Translations under genes and position numbers: made by a program
Shown: in pieces, positions 27,111 to 35,837 of the stretch
Position numbering within the stretch: position 1 is the stretch's first letter
Layout: each line of letters opens with the position of its first letter
NCBI GenBank assembly: GCA_030424595.1
Contig: JAUHWG010000018.1
Location: 141,279 to 205,278 of the forward strand
Source of the DNA: Polyangia bacterium
GTDB taxonomy: Bacteria; Myxococcota_A; Polyangia; Nannocystales; Nannocystaceae
Direction: 5' to 3'
Length of the DNA: 64,000 bases
Notes under the pieces: generated by a model
The model's database searches: none
Told to the model about the DNA's origin: nothing
Seen by the model: the letters and a program-made list of their open reading frames with translations, nothing else

Positions 27111-27431
27111 ATGTCCAATCCAGCCGAGAACCGCCGTCGACATCGGGTCTTCGCCACCAAATTCACCGAGTATCACCTCCGTGAGGACGAGTGTGTGGGC
27201 GTCCGCGATCGCGAGTCTGGGTCGTGGTTCCGCAACCATGCGGCGCTCCGACTCCGGGCGATCCAGGTCCCGCCCAAGGGCGAGGATCCCCGCTGGGTCG
27301 GCCGCCGTATCCAGTTTTGGGGGCGCCTCGCCGACGTCGTCACCTCGCCGGTCGTCGAGGTCGGTCGTCCCGAGCGCTGGGCGGTCGACAACTACGTCAG
27401 CCAGGCCAGAAGCGGCGAGATCGCGGCCTAG
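27111..27431 (+). CDS. Small conserved-looking soluble protein
   Basis: A 106-aa protein with ordinary codon use and a compact, charged sequence (HRVFATKFTEYHLREDECVG, RWVGRRIQFWGRLADVVTSPVVEVGRPERWAV). No signal peptide or membrane helix. No family recognised. Divergent from the rhomboid-like gene across ~107 bp and followed by a clear terminator hairpin at 27615. Confidence 0.6.
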   Translation: MSNPAENRRRHRVFATKFTEYHLREDECVGVRDRESGSWFRNHAALRLRAIQVPPKGEDPRWVGRRIQFWGRLADVVTSPVVEVGRPERWAVDNYVSQARSGEIAA

Positions 27432-27614
27432 CGGGTCCGCTTCGATCTCGGACCCGGCCATGGCTCCGCCATCGCGGTGCCGTGTCGCTCAAGGGGAGCA
27501 CGCCGCCGTGATCTGGGTGAGCTCGGCACCGAGCCAGCGGCCCCGAGAAGAAGATACGTTCGAGCTCTGGCCGGGCGGGGCAGCGCCGCACCGAGCAAGC
27601 GACCCGCCAAGAGA

Positions 27615-27642
27615 AGACCCGCCGGGTCTCCCAGGCGGGTCT
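27615..27642. terminator. Terminator hairpin between convergent genes
   Basis: A perfect 9-bp stem AGACCCGCC / GGCGGGTCT with a 10-nt loop lies 22 nt past the stop codon of the minus-strand Cys-rich lipoprotein and downstream of the small plus-strand gene. A short T run (CTCGTTT) follows on the plus strand. It could serve both convergent transcripts. Confidence 0.7.
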
Positions 27643-27663
27643 CTCGTTTGGGCTTGAGAGCTC

Positions 27664-28641
27664 CTACGTGGGGGGCGGAGGACGGGTCGGATCCGGCTTG
27701 GGCTGCTTCGTCGTCGGGACGGTCGTCGGTGGCGCATCCTCGGGGCCCGAGGGCGGGTTGCCGGCGATGGTCGGGGTCGAGTCCGCGGCCGCCGCAGAGT
27801 CGGCGGTCGTCGGCGGCACGACGGTGCCGCCGGTCTCACCCTCAGGGGTGCCCTCGACCGGGGCGGTGTCTCCGGCGGGCGGAGCTGCGGAGTCACCCGC
27901 AGGCGGAGTGCCCGCGTCGATCGGCTTTGGATCGCCGTTGCCGTCGTAACAACAGAGGATCCCGCCGTTGCGCTCGGAGGTCGCGGCGCCGCAGCCCTCC
28001 GCCTTGCCGAGCGAGATCTTGGTCTTGCCACGCCAGACCGCGTCGCGGCACTTGCCGTACTGACAGTCGGCGCCGCAGCACACGGGCTCGGAGCAGTAGC
28101 CGGACTCCATGCAGGGGAAGACGGTGCTCGCGGTCGGCGGCGGCGGGCAGAGCTCGTCGGTCTGCCCGTGGCTGATCGCGGCGATGAACTTGCCGGGGCC
28201 GGACTCCTTGTCGCAGGCGCGCCAGCTCGTGTGTGACTTGAGGTCGGTGTTCTTGCCGTTCGATCCGCAGACGTGCCAGCCCGGGGCGCAGGCGTCCGCG
28301 GGGACCTCGCAGACCTCGCCGTCGTCGCCGCAGACCTTGCCTGTCGGCTCGTCGCGGAGGCTCTTCACGCCCGGCCAGGTGGCGAGGCAGCCGGCGATCC
28401 GGGTGTGCTTGGAGAGGTCCGCGAAGCCCTCGCGCTGGCCATCGGCGCAGCCGACGATCTCGGGCGGGCCCTTCTCGCTCTCGACGAACTTGACGCCCTG
28501 GATAGACTTCGGCGGATCTTTGAATTCCTCGTCGTAGCCGCCGACGTTCGGTCCTGGACCGCACACACAGCCGCTTTGCAGGAGCAGCGCGGCGGCGAAG
28601 GGGACGGCCCAAAGCTTGGTCCAAGTTGAAGCAGAAACCAT
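27664..28641 (-). CDS. Cys-rich lipoprotein with Pro/Thr-rich C-terminus
   Basis: A 325-aa exported protein. From the ATG at 28641 the signal peptide is MVSASTWTKLWAVPFAAALL followed by the lipobox LQSGCVCG. The folded part (~30-230) contains many Cys pairs (DGEVCEVPADACAPGWHVCG, ELCPPPP, PVCCGADCQYGKC, GGILCCYDGNG). The last ~90 residues are a low-complexity Pro/Ala/Thr/Gly tail. The upstream in-frame extension to 28701 is rejected because it precedes the signal peptide. Function unknown. Confidence 0.75.
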   Translation of the reverse strand: MVSASTWTKLWAVPFAAALLLQSGCVCGPGPNVGGYDEEFKDPPKSIQGVKFVESEKGPPEIVGCADGQREGFADLSKHTRIAGCLATWPGVKSLRDEPTGKVCGDDGEVCEVPADACAPGWHVCGSNGKNTDLKSHTSWRACDKESGPGKFIAAISHGQTDELCPPPPTASTVFPCMESGYCSEPVCCGADCQYGKCRDAVWRGKTKISLGKAEGCGAATSERNGGILCCYDGNGDPKPIDAGTPPAGDSAAPPAGDTAPVEGTPEGETGGTVVPPTTADSAAAADSTPTIAGNPPSGPEDAPPTTVPTTKQPKPDPTRPPPPT

Positions 28642-28973
28642 AGGGCACGGAGAATAGGAGAGAATTCGCCCGCGGCCTAGCCCCCTCGCGGATTCCCGCA
28701 AAAAGCGCGCTCACGAGCCGAGAGGGGCGAACTCGACAGCGCACAGGCTCTGCTGCCGGCCTAGCTCGCTGTTACGGGTGAAATCGGGGTGTTGAGCGGG
28801 GCCCGATCGGCGGATCTCGGAGGTTGAAGCGCGGCCGTGGGAGCAACGATCGTCGCGTCGGCGAGCGCCAGAGCCGACGAGACGCTCATCGCTCACGGCC
28901 GAGCCGAGCTGACGACGGTTGTGCTCGGAAGGCTGCGGGCGGAGCATCTCCGCGAGCGCGGCCGCCTCCTGGG
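28642..28973. other. 332-bp intergenic region, nothing recognised
   Basis: This lies between the start of the Cys-rich lipoprotein gene and the stop of tatC, both on the minus strand. It must carry the lipoprotein promoter. No RNA gene, repeat or convincing small gene was seen. Confidence 0.5.
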
Positions 28974-29825
28974 CTACTCGTCCGACTCGTCGATCCGAGC
29001 GATCGCCGCGTCGCGGGCCCTGCGGTGCGGCGCCGAGAGGACATAGGCGATGCCGACGCTGAGGAAGAAGAGGATGATCATCGGCACCGCCATCATCATC
29101 TGCGAGACCGGCTCCGGCGGGGTCAGGAAGGCGGCGATCACAAACATGATGACCACCGCGACCTTCCAGAAGCGGAGCAGCGACATGTGGTCGATGACGC
29201 CAGCCGCGGAGAGGAAGGCGGCCAGGAGCGGGAACTCAAAGACCGAGCCGAACGCGACCAGGATCTTGGTCGTGTCGCGGATGTAGTCGTTGAGCGTCAG
29301 GTTGTAGATGACGGGGGTGCCAGAGGCGGTCGACTGGGTGTAGCCGAAGAGCCACTGGATGGTCCACGGCAGGACCAGGAGGTAGCAGAAGCTCGCGCCG
29401 AGGAGGAACATCACCACGCTCGCGGCGACGAAGGGGATCGCGAAGCGCTTCTCCTTGCGGTAGAGCCCCGGCGAGATGAACATCCACAGCTGATAGAAGA
29501 TGACCGGCGTGGCGACGAAGATCCCGCCGGCGACCGAGACCCGAACGTCGGTGATGAAGGCGTCCATCATCGCCAGGACCTGGAGCTCAGGCTCACCCTT
29601 GAGGCCTGCCTCGACCCAAGCGGTGTGCAGCGGCATGGCCAGGAAGTCGCGGATCTCCGCCGCGTAGATGAAGCAGACGACGAACCCCACGACCACCGCG
29701 AGGGCGGACTTCATCAGCGCACCTCGGAGCTCGCCGAGGTGGTCCCAGAAGGACATCGGCTGATCGCCTTCGGGGCCCTCTGCGAGGCCGTCGAGGCCGT
29801 TCTGCTCGTCGTCGGGGGTGCTCAT
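28974..29825 (-). CDS. tatC: Twin-arginine translocase subunit TatC
   Basis: A 283-aa inner-membrane receptor of the Tat pathway, which exports folded proteins. The N-terminal signature MSFWDHLGELRGALMKSALA carries the conserved HLxELR motif. Later features are the periplasmic loop FYQLWMFISPGLYRKEKRF with its conserved FxxPGL core, and FEFPLLAAFLSAAGVI. Six helices are visible. The N-terminal ~22 residues form an acidic extension. It lies 48 nt downstream of the TatA/B-type gene. Confidence 0.96.
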   Translation of the reverse strand: MSTPDDEQNGLDGLAEGPEGDQPMSFWDHLGELRGALMKSALAVVVGFVVCFIYAAEIRDFLAMPLHTAWVEAGLKGEPELQVLAMMDAFITDVRVSVAGGIFVATPVIFYQLWMFISPGLYRKEKRFAIPFVAASVVMFLLGASFCYLLVLPWTIQWLFGYTQSTASGTPVIYNLTLNDYIRDTTKILVAFGSVFEFPLLAAFLSAAGVIDHMSLLRFWKVAVVIMFVIAAFLTPPEPVSQMMMAVPMIILFFLSVGIAYVLSAPHRRARDAAIARIDESDE

Positions 29826-29873
29826 GGGTGCTCTGGTGGGCGGCCGTCGGGGCGACGCCGAAGCTTGGGTCGT

Positions 29874-30449
29874 CTACGCGGCTCCGCGCTTGTCGGGATC
29901 GTCGCTCGTCGGCGCCCGCTTGTTCGGCGCGGCGGAGGTGCGGACCCCTGGGGGGGCGAAGCTCGGGGGGGGCTCGTCGGCGGCCTGCTCGGCGGCTTGC
30001 TTTGGGGCTTGCGCCGCGTCGACGGGCTGCACAGATGTTGGCTCCGAGGACATGTCCGAAGCGGCAGGTGAGGCGGGCGGGAGCGCATCACCCTTGGGGG
30101 CCTCTTGTTTCAGCTCAGTCTGCTCGCGGGCCAGCCGGGAGAGGCGCTGCTCAGCCATCCGCGCCTCGAGCCTCGCCTTGGCGAGCTCGCGGCGTGCCGC
30201 GCCCTGGGCCTTGGCGATCTCCGCCCGAGTCCCCTGATAGGCGTCGCGGATCTCGTCAAAGGGTTCGCGCAGCTCCTCGGCCTCCATGACCTGGGCGCGG
30301 AAGTCTTCGGCGGTCCGCCGCAGGGAGCCGTAGACGCGGGCTACGGTCTTGAGCATGCCCGGCAGCTCCTTCGGTGAGAAGAGCAACAGGATGACGACCC
30401 CGACGAGCAGGATCTCCGTGAGGCCCATGCCGAACACGGGCGTCACCAT
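29874..30449 (-). CDS. tatB: Twin-arginine translocase subunit TatB (TatA/B family)
   Basis: A 191-aa protein with the TatA/B layout: one N-terminal helix (GLTEILLVGVVILLLFSP), the conserved hinge PKELPGML, then a long amphipathic or coiled-coil helix (residues ~30-110) and a disordered Pro/Ala-rich tail. The early Glu in GLTEILLVG and the long second helix favour TatB over TatA. It is paired with tatC; no separate TatA gene is in the window. The ATG at 30449 is used because it immediately precedes the helix. Confidence 0.88.
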   Translation of the reverse strand: MVTPVFGMGLTEILLVGVVILLLFSPKELPGMLKTVARVYGSLRRTAEDFRAQVMEAEELREPFDEIRDAYQGTRAEIAKAQGAARRELAKARLEARMAEQRLSRLAREQTELKQEAPKGDALPPASPAASDMSSEPTSVQPVDAAQAPKQAAEQAADEPPPSFAPPGVRTSAAPNKRAPTSDDPDKRGAA

Positions 30450-31046
30450 AGCAGTGTCCGTGGTCAGCGGCGAGCTGGCAGGAGGCCCCAGGCGGGGAGT
30501 GCGCGGCTGTCTGCGACGTTCAAGCCCCCTCATCATCAGCCCGCAGATGTGGCTGCGCCTCGCGGGCCAGGTCGACGAGGCGCGGCGCGTGGGCGCACCT
30601 ATCCCTGGCCTGGCCCTGGCCTGGCCCTGGCCTGGCCCTGGCCCTGGCCCTGGCCCTGGCCTCGGCTCGCGACCCGGTCCCGGCCTCGGCTCGCGACCCG
30701 GCCCGCTGTGCTCCGCGGCGCGGGGCTCACCTCGCCGTAGGGCTCGCGGGAGTCGACGACCTGCTCGGGGCCGCTCAGCTCGAGGGGCCCAGAGCGGCGC
30801 TCCACGGTCCGGGATGGCTCGACCCGCGAGGCGAGGGCCCGGGACCTGGTTGCGTCGCGACCGGTAGGGAGGGGAGCCTCGCTTCCGAGGTCAGTGCCTC
30901 GGGCCCGGGGGCGAGGACCCGCCCGCTCCCCGTTGCCCTCGCGGCTCGGCGAAGACCTGCAGGAGAGCCGGGCGCTTCGGCGTCTAGTCGAACCCAGGAG
31001 CGAACGACGACCGCCTGCGAACACACGGGGCTCTCGCCAAGGGCCG
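30450..31046. other. 597-bp intergenic region with CCTGG simple repeats
   Basis: No gene is supported. Positions 30604-30661 are a run of CCTGG/CCTGGC units. It is followed by a duplicated 18-bp unit (CCTCGGCTCGCGACCCGG at about 30660 and 30682). The region separates the tat genes from the stop of the chemoreceptor gene and must contain the tat promoter. Confidence 0.6.
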
Positions 31047-33017
31047 CTAGCGGCCGTCGACGACCTGCTCGGTGATCTGATCGAGGAGCGTGCGCTGGTA
31101 GAGGGTGGCCTCGCGGACGGACTTCAGCCCCTCGAGGATCGTCCCGGCGCCCTGCGACTGGGAGCGTTGGGCGACGGAGAGCTGGCCCACCATCTCCGAG
31201 ATGACCTCGATCGCCCGGGTGATCTGCCTGGAGCCGCGGGTCTGCTCCTGGGTGGAGCGCTCGACGTGGTGGGTGATGCTCTTCATCCGATCGGCGGAGC
31301 GCATGATCTGCTCCGCTCCGCGGGCCTGCTCGGCCGTCGCCGAGGCGACCTGCTGGACGGTGGTGGCGACCACATTGATCGCGTCGGTGACCTGCTTCGA
31401 GCCGCGGGTCTGCTCGACCGCCGCGCGGGCGATCTCGCGGACCATCCCGGTCGAGCGGCGCGCCGACTCGGAGATCCGCTTGAGCGAGTCCTCGGCCTGG
31501 TGCGAGACCCGAACCCCGTCGTCGACCGCGGTGCTCGAGCGCTGGACCGCCTCGACGGCGTTGTGGCTCTCGCGCTGGACCGCCTTGATGATGTCGGCGA
31601 TCTCCTTCGTCGACGAGGCTGACCGTTCGGCCAGGTCTTTGATCTCGTCGGCGACGACCGCGAAGCCCTTGCCGTGCTCACCGGCCTGGGCGGCGATGAT
31701 CGCCGCGTTGAGGGCGAGGAGGTTGGTCTGCTCGGAGACGTCGTCGATGACGCTGAGGATCTTGCCGATCTCGTTGATCCGCGAGCCCAGGCGGCTGATG
31801 ACGGCGACCGCGTCGGCGGAGAAGGTCTTGATCAGGTTGATCACCTCGATCGTCTGGTTGATCGCGTCGACCCCCCCCTCGGCGGCGCGGACGACCTCCT
31901 CGGAGAGCTCGGCGGTCTGGTTGGCGTTGTTCTCGACCTGCTGGATCGAGATGTCCATCTCGTTCATCGCCGCCGAGGTCTCCTCGGCGGTCGACGAGAG
32001 GGCCTCGATGTTCTTCGCGACCTCCTTGACCGAGAAGGTCATCTGCTCGATCGAGGTGGCGGTCTCCTGGACCGAGCCTGCGAGGCTCTGCATGCTCTCG
32101 GCGACCTCGTCGTTGGCGGCGGCCATCTCGAGGATCGAGCTCGAGCTCTCCTCGGCGTTGGCGGCGAGCTGCTCGACGTTCTCGGCGATCCCCTTGAGGC
32201 CGGAGTTCATCGCCGTCAGGGCCTGGAAGGTCTCCTCGATCGCGGTCGAGGTGCCGGCGAAGCCCTCGCTGAGCTCGTCGATCGTCGCCTCGGTCTCGTT
32301 GTCGGCGGCCCGGCTCTGCAGGCCCTGGTCGAGCATCGCCCGCAGCTCCTCGGCGTCTCTCACGGCGCCGTCGCGCTGGACCGTCGTCTCGGCGAGCTTG
32401 CCCTCGAGGGTCCGCAGCTCGGCGCGCAGCGTGCGGGTCGAGGCCTGGTCGGCGTAGGCCTCCTCGAGCTCCGCCTCGAGCTTGCGGATCCGTCGGCCGG
32501 CTGCCTCGAGATCATCGCGGATGCGGGCGCCGTCGGGGCTGACCTTGAGGGCCTGGAGCTGGCCCTGGCTCTCCGCGAGCTGGGCCTGGGTGGACTGGAG
32601 CGTGCGCTTTGCCTCGGCGGCGACAGCCTCCGCGCTCTCGACCCGACCGGCGAGCGCCTGCGCCTGGCCCTCGGCCTTGGCGGCCTGCGTCCGGGCGACG
32701 AGGAGCTCCTGCTCTGCGGCTCGGAGCAGCCCCTCGGCCTTGTCGGCGCGGGAGCTGAGCTGGTCGGCGCGGCCCTTCGAGTCCTCGACGAGCCGCTCTT
32801 CGCTCGCCTTGAGCGCCTTGCGTTCGTCGCCGAAGCGCAGCAGCAGAAGCTCCGCTTGGTTGGCGAGGTACCAGCCGCTCGCGCCGGCGAAGAGGCCGGC
32901 GAACGCTCCGATGAGCGGCTGCTGGGGGAGCATGGCGGTCACCGCAGCGGCCGCGAGACCAGCGGCCAGCGGCACCGCTGAGGGCAACGGGAGGCGGGGG
33001 TCGGTCGAGCTACTCAA
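31047..33017 (-). CDS. Methyl-accepting chemotaxis-type signal transducer
   Basis: A 656-aa chemoreceptor-family protein. The N-terminus has two closely spaced hydrophobic segments (~15-55) with almost no periplasmic loop, so it probably senses an intracellular or membrane signal. A ~200-residue coiled coil follows (AEGLLRAAEQELLVARTQAAKAEGQ...). The C-terminal signalling domain has the hairpin tip NLLALNAAIIAAQAGEHGKGFAVVADEIKDLAERS split around the usual EAARAGE region, which here reads IIAAQAGE. There is no PAS or HAMP domain that I can recognise. The start is a TTG. No che genes are nearby. Confidence 0.9.
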   Translation of the reverse strand: MSSSTDPRLPLPSAVPLAAGLAAAAVTAMLPQQPLIGAFAGLFAGASGWYLANQAELLLLRFGDERKALKASEERLVEDSKGRADQLSSRADKAEGLLRAAEQELLVARTQAAKAEGQAQALAGRVESAEAVAAEAKRTLQSTQAQLAESQGQLQALKVSPDGARIRDDLEAAGRRIRKLEAELEEAYADQASTRTLRAELRTLEGKLAETTVQRDGAVRDAEELRAMLDQGLQSRAADNETEATIDELSEGFAGTSTAIEETFQALTAMNSGLKGIAENVEQLAANAEESSSSILEMAAANDEVAESMQSLAGSVQETATSIEQMTFSVKEVAKNIEALSSTAEETSAAMNEMDISIQQVENNANQTAELSEEVVRAAEGGVDAINQTIEVINLIKTFSADAVAVISRLGSRINEIGKILSVIDDVSEQTNLLALNAAIIAAQAGEHGKGFAVVADEIKDLAERSASSTKEIADIIKAVQRESHNAVEAVQRSSTAVDDGVRVSHQAEDSLKRISESARRSTGMVREIARAAVEQTRGSKQVTDAINVVATTVQQVASATAEQARGAEQIMRSADRMKSITHHVERSTQEQTRGSRQITRAIEVISEMVGQLSVAQRSQSQGAGTILEGLKSVREATLYQRTLLDQITEQVVDGR

Positions 33018-33224
33018 GGCCGCCGATTGTACGAAAGGCCGCGAAAGAGGGCTAGTTTGCCGGTGATGACGCGCCTTCCCGCGCGATCCTCAGCTCTGCG
33101 CGTATCCATGACAAGCTCGGGGCCTCGCCAGTGCGCAGGGCTGGGGTGGCTCGGCGCGGTGTCGTCCCTGCCGAGGACGGGGCCCCGCGGGGGTCCTCGA
33201 CGGCCTGCCCCGCATGTGGGTCTG

Positions 33225-33440
33225 CTAGGCGTCGATCAGGGTCAGGCGCGGGCGGGGAGGGCGTTCGCGTGCGAGGCGGACCATCGCCTTGGCGAGGATC
33301 GTCGTCAGCGCCGCACAAACGTCGCGCTCCAGGCGTAGCGAGAGCGGTCCGACGTCGACATGGATGATCCCGGCGTCGTCGATCGCGACCCGGGCCGTGG
33401 TGTCTCCGGCCAGCGCTCGGGGTTGGGGGGGTGCCATCAT
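33225..33440 (-). CDS. Tiny protein, second of an overlapping iron-linked pair
   Basis: A 71-aa protein whose ATG overlaps the stop of the preceding small gene (ATGA). Its core (GIIHVDVGPLSLRLERDVCAALTTIL) parallels that of the upstream protein (GMVHVNVGATTLRFTHSAFQTMAAMI), so the two look like diverged copies. Too short for most gene callers but supported by coupling, codon use and paralogy. No function known. The Fur-box-like site upstream of the pair suggests expression under iron limitation. Confidence 0.6.
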   Translation of the reverse strand: MMAPPQPRALAGDTTARVAIDDAGIIHVDVGPLSLRLERDVCAALTTILAKAMVRLARERPPRPRLTLIDA

Positions 33441-33685
33441 GCTTGACCCCGCGAAAGCTCGCCGAGCTGCACACGCCTCGGATCGGCGGCCAGGAGGGGG
33501 TCGGCGGCGGCCTCCGCGGCTGCGGCCTGACGGATCATCGCCGCCATGGTCTGGAAGGCGGAGTGCGTGAACCGCAGGGTGGTGGCGCCGACGTTGACGT
33601 GGACCATCCCGCAGGAGCAGGCGTCGACGTTGCCGATGCCGGAGGTCGACAGGCGATTCCGGGTGCAGGGGTGTGTTGGCTTCAT
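33437..33685 (-). CDS. Small Cys-containing protein, first of an overlapping iron-linked pair
   Basis: An 82-aa protein starting MKPTHPCTRNRLSTSGIGNV, with a CSCG motif directly afterwards (Cys7, Cys24 and Cys26 could bind a metal). It then has an HVNVGATTLRF strand-like segment followed by a helix rich in Ala. The ATG at 33685 has GGAG upstream in the minus-strand leader. A Fur-box-like 19-mer lies 44 nt upstream. The downstream gene overlaps it by 4 bp and repeats its core fold. No family assigned. Confidence 0.65.
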   Translation of the reverse strand: MKPTHPCTRNRLSTSGIGNVDACSCGMVHVNVGATTLRFTHSAFQTMAAMIRQAAAAEAAADPLLAADPRRVQLGELSRGQA

Positions 33686-34060
33686 GGGGTCTCCTCGGCG
33701 CCTTGAAAGGGCATCCGACCAAGACACTGATAATGGTTTTGATTTTCAATATCAAGACAAAATTGAAATCTCGATTCTCGCCGGTAATCGCGCTGGCTCG
33801 CCGGGCGCTGCCGTCGCGCCCCGGGCTCGCAGGCGCTCCGCCCGGAGGAGACGACCTGGCTCCAACGGATCGATCCGTCGTAGCGGCCGTCGTATTTGCC
33901 GGAGAGATCCGCGAGCGAGGCGGGACCACCAGGGACGAGGTGACGCCGAAGCGGCGCCCTCGAAGCGGCTGAGTCTCTTGAGTTGGTTGGGGGTCCTCGG
34001 CGCCAGGACCCCCGCGAGGCCGCGAGGCTGCGAGGGCCTTGGCGCTGGACTCGCGCCGGC
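33686..34060. other. 375-bp intergenic region holding an AT-rich Fur-type promoter
   Basis: The segment 33725-33775 is strikingly AT-rich compared with its surroundings and contains the Fur-box-like site. The rest is GC-rich spacer up to the stop of the peptidoglycan-binding protein gene. No further gene is supported. Confidence 0.6.
33729..33747 (-). promoter_or_regulatory. Fur-box-like operator
   Basis: GATAATGGTTTTGATTTTC matches the 19-bp consensus GATAATGATAATCATTATC at 14 of 19 positions. It lies in an AT-rich promoter segment upstream of the paired small genes. A second dyad, GATTTTCAA...TTGAAATC, overlaps its right end (33741-33770). The distance to the ATG (44 nt) suits iron-dependent repression by Fur; binding itself is inferred. 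Confidence 0.6.
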
Positions 34061-35584
34061 CTAGTCCGACTCGTCGCCGACCACGAAAGAGCCGCGCTCG
34101 CGGCTGAGACCCAGGGCGTAGTCGTCGTAGCTGCCCTTCTTGACCTCGCGCCGCTCCTTCATCACCCGTTCAGCCCACCATGTCTCGAGCTCCTGGTCCC
34201 AGGCCGACGGGTTGTAGACCTTCGCGTCGCCCTCGATCTCGGCGAGCTCCTCGAGGAAGCGATCGCCCCACTTCCGGACATAGGCGGGCATCCAGTTGAA
34301 GAGGCGGACCATCAGGGCCAGGCTCCGCTCCGCGGTCAAGAAGTCCATCACGCGCGCTCCGCCGCGGACGCCCTTCGTGCGGCCGATGACCTTGCGAATC
34401 GCCCGGTTGAGGAAGGAGCGCCTCCAGTAGAGCACCTGGCCGAGGGCCATCGCCGGATCGTTCCCCGCCAACATGAAGGCGCCGAGGAGGCGCGGCTGGG
34501 TCCGGACGAAGCGCCAACCGTCATCGCCGCGGTGGACCTCGTCGCCGTCCTTGACGACCACATGCCAGCCCTTCTTGGTCGTGTCCTTCCACGGGTACTC
34601 GCCGTACTCGACGTCGAGGCCGTTGTCGCGAAACCACCTCTTGTAAGAGGCTGCGGCGTTGGGGAGTTCGCGGATAAAGACGAGCAGGGAGGCCAAGGTG
34701 CCGGCGTGGCCGGCGAACTGGGCCATGCCCCACGAGACGATCTGGTTGTCCCAGGTGTTGATCGCGCCGTAGGTGCCGCCAGACTCCTTGAGGGCGTTGG
34801 CCTTGAGGATGCCGAGCTCGCTGGTGGAGTAGCCGGCGGTGAGGATCGTCGCGTCGCCCAGCAGGTTCTTCCTGGCGCCGCGGTAGCGGCTGACGTTGAA
34901 GGGCTTGTACTTGCGGTAGTTCTCGGTCCAGTACGAGAAGCTGACGGTGTCGTCGCCGGAGCGGACTACGTAGACGACCACGCCGTCGCGCTCGCTCTCG
35001 GTGACGACAATGCCGTCGTCCTCGGCGACGTCGACGGCGGGTGCTTGAGGCTCTGGGACCGCTTGTTCGACGGTCTCGACGGGCTCAGGAGCCGCCTCTT
35101 GGAGGGGTTCATCGGCCGGCTGTGCCCCCTCTCCTGTGGGGGCGCAGGACTGGGTCAGGGCCTCGAGCGCGGCGAGGGTCGCCTTGCCGACGATCCCGTC
35201 GACCGCGAGCTTGGGTCCGCTGCCGAGGATATGGGCCCGAGCCTGGAAGCGCTTCACGGCGTTGCGAGAGCGGCGTCCGAGGATCCCGTCGACTTGCAGC
35301 TTGGGATCGACGAGGGCCTTGAGGGCGCTCTGGAGCCAGTGCTCGTAGCTCGAGGTGTTCTCGAGCTCGACCCCGGAAAAGTCGATGACATCGGCGGCTG
35401 ACTCCGGGTCGTCGGCCTCGGGGTCGTAGTCGTCCCAGGGCTCGTCGGTGAAGCTCTGGGCCCAGAGGTTCTCAGGCTCGTCCTCGTCCTCACCGCTGAA
35501 GCTCGCGGGCTCCTCGGGGTCGACCCCTGGCGGTGTCGTGTCGACCTCAATCGTCTCCTCAGCATCATCGATACGAGATTTCAT
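34061..35584 (-). CDS. Peptidoglycan-binding-domain protein
   Basis: A 507-aa cytosolic-looking protein (no signal peptide). An acidic N-terminal ~75 residues lead into two PG_binding_1-like segments: ALVDPKLQVDGILGRRSRNAVKRFQA and KLAVDGIVGKATLAALEAL. A Pro/Glu/Ala linker follows. The C-terminal ~300 residues (FSYWTENYRKYKPFNVSRY..., GMAQFAGHAGTLASLLVFI, LGQVLYWRRSFLNRAI) are a separate domain that I cannot assign; its GMAQFAGHAG segment recalls lysozyme or hydrolase-like proteins. The second ATG (35584) is preferred because AAGGAG lies 5 nt upstream of it. Confidence 0.75.
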   Translation of the reverse strand: MKSRIDDAEETIEVDTTPPGVDPEEPASFSGEDEDEPENLWAQSFTDEPWDDYDPEADDPESAADVIDFSGVELENTSSYEHWLQSALKALVDPKLQVDGILGRRSRNAVKRFQARAHILGSGPKLAVDGIVGKATLAALEALTQSCAPTGEGAQPADEPLQEAAPEPVETVEQAVPEPQAPAVDVAEDDGIVVTESERDGVVVYVVRSGDDTVSFSYWTENYRKYKPFNVSRYRGARKNLLGDATILTAGYSTSELGILKANALKESGGTYGAINTWDNQIVSWGMAQFAGHAGTLASLLVFIRELPNAAASYKRWFRDNGLDVEYGEYPWKDTTKKGWHVVVKDGDEVHRGDDGWRFVRTQPRLLGAFMLAGNDPAMALGQVLYWRRSFLNRAIRKVIGRTKGVRGGARVMDFLTAERSLALMVRLFNWMPAYVRKWGDRFLEELAEIEGDAKVYNPSAWDQELETWWAERVMKERREVKKGSYDDYALGLSRERGSFVVGDESD

Positions 35585-35837
35585 CATTGCTCCTTATCAG
35601 CAGACCGACGCTATCACGAGGGCTCTTAGCGCTCCCCTGCGCGTGGTCGGCCGTCGATCGTGAGCGTCATCGGTCGGCGCCAAATCGCCAGTCTGTGCTG
35701 TCGCAGCATCACGGGGGGAGGGGGCCCGTGAGATGGGCGATGCCGGGCCTAGTCCGACGATTTCGGCCGACGGGCAGCTCGGCCAGGCCCGCTCTCTCCG
35801 CTTGTTGCGGGCGGTCAAGGGTGTCTACTATCGGCGC

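Noticed and set aside
30604..30700. Possible structural RNA or riboswitch in the CCTGG-rich region
   Set aside because: The pattern is a simple-sequence repeat followed by an 18-bp duplication; no conserved riboswitch or RNA gene motif is visible.
33673..33972. Possible 99-aa plus-strand gene across the Fur-type promoter
   Set aside because: It runs through the AT-rich operator and gives an unstructured Arg/Pro-rich tail; the region is better explained as a promoter.
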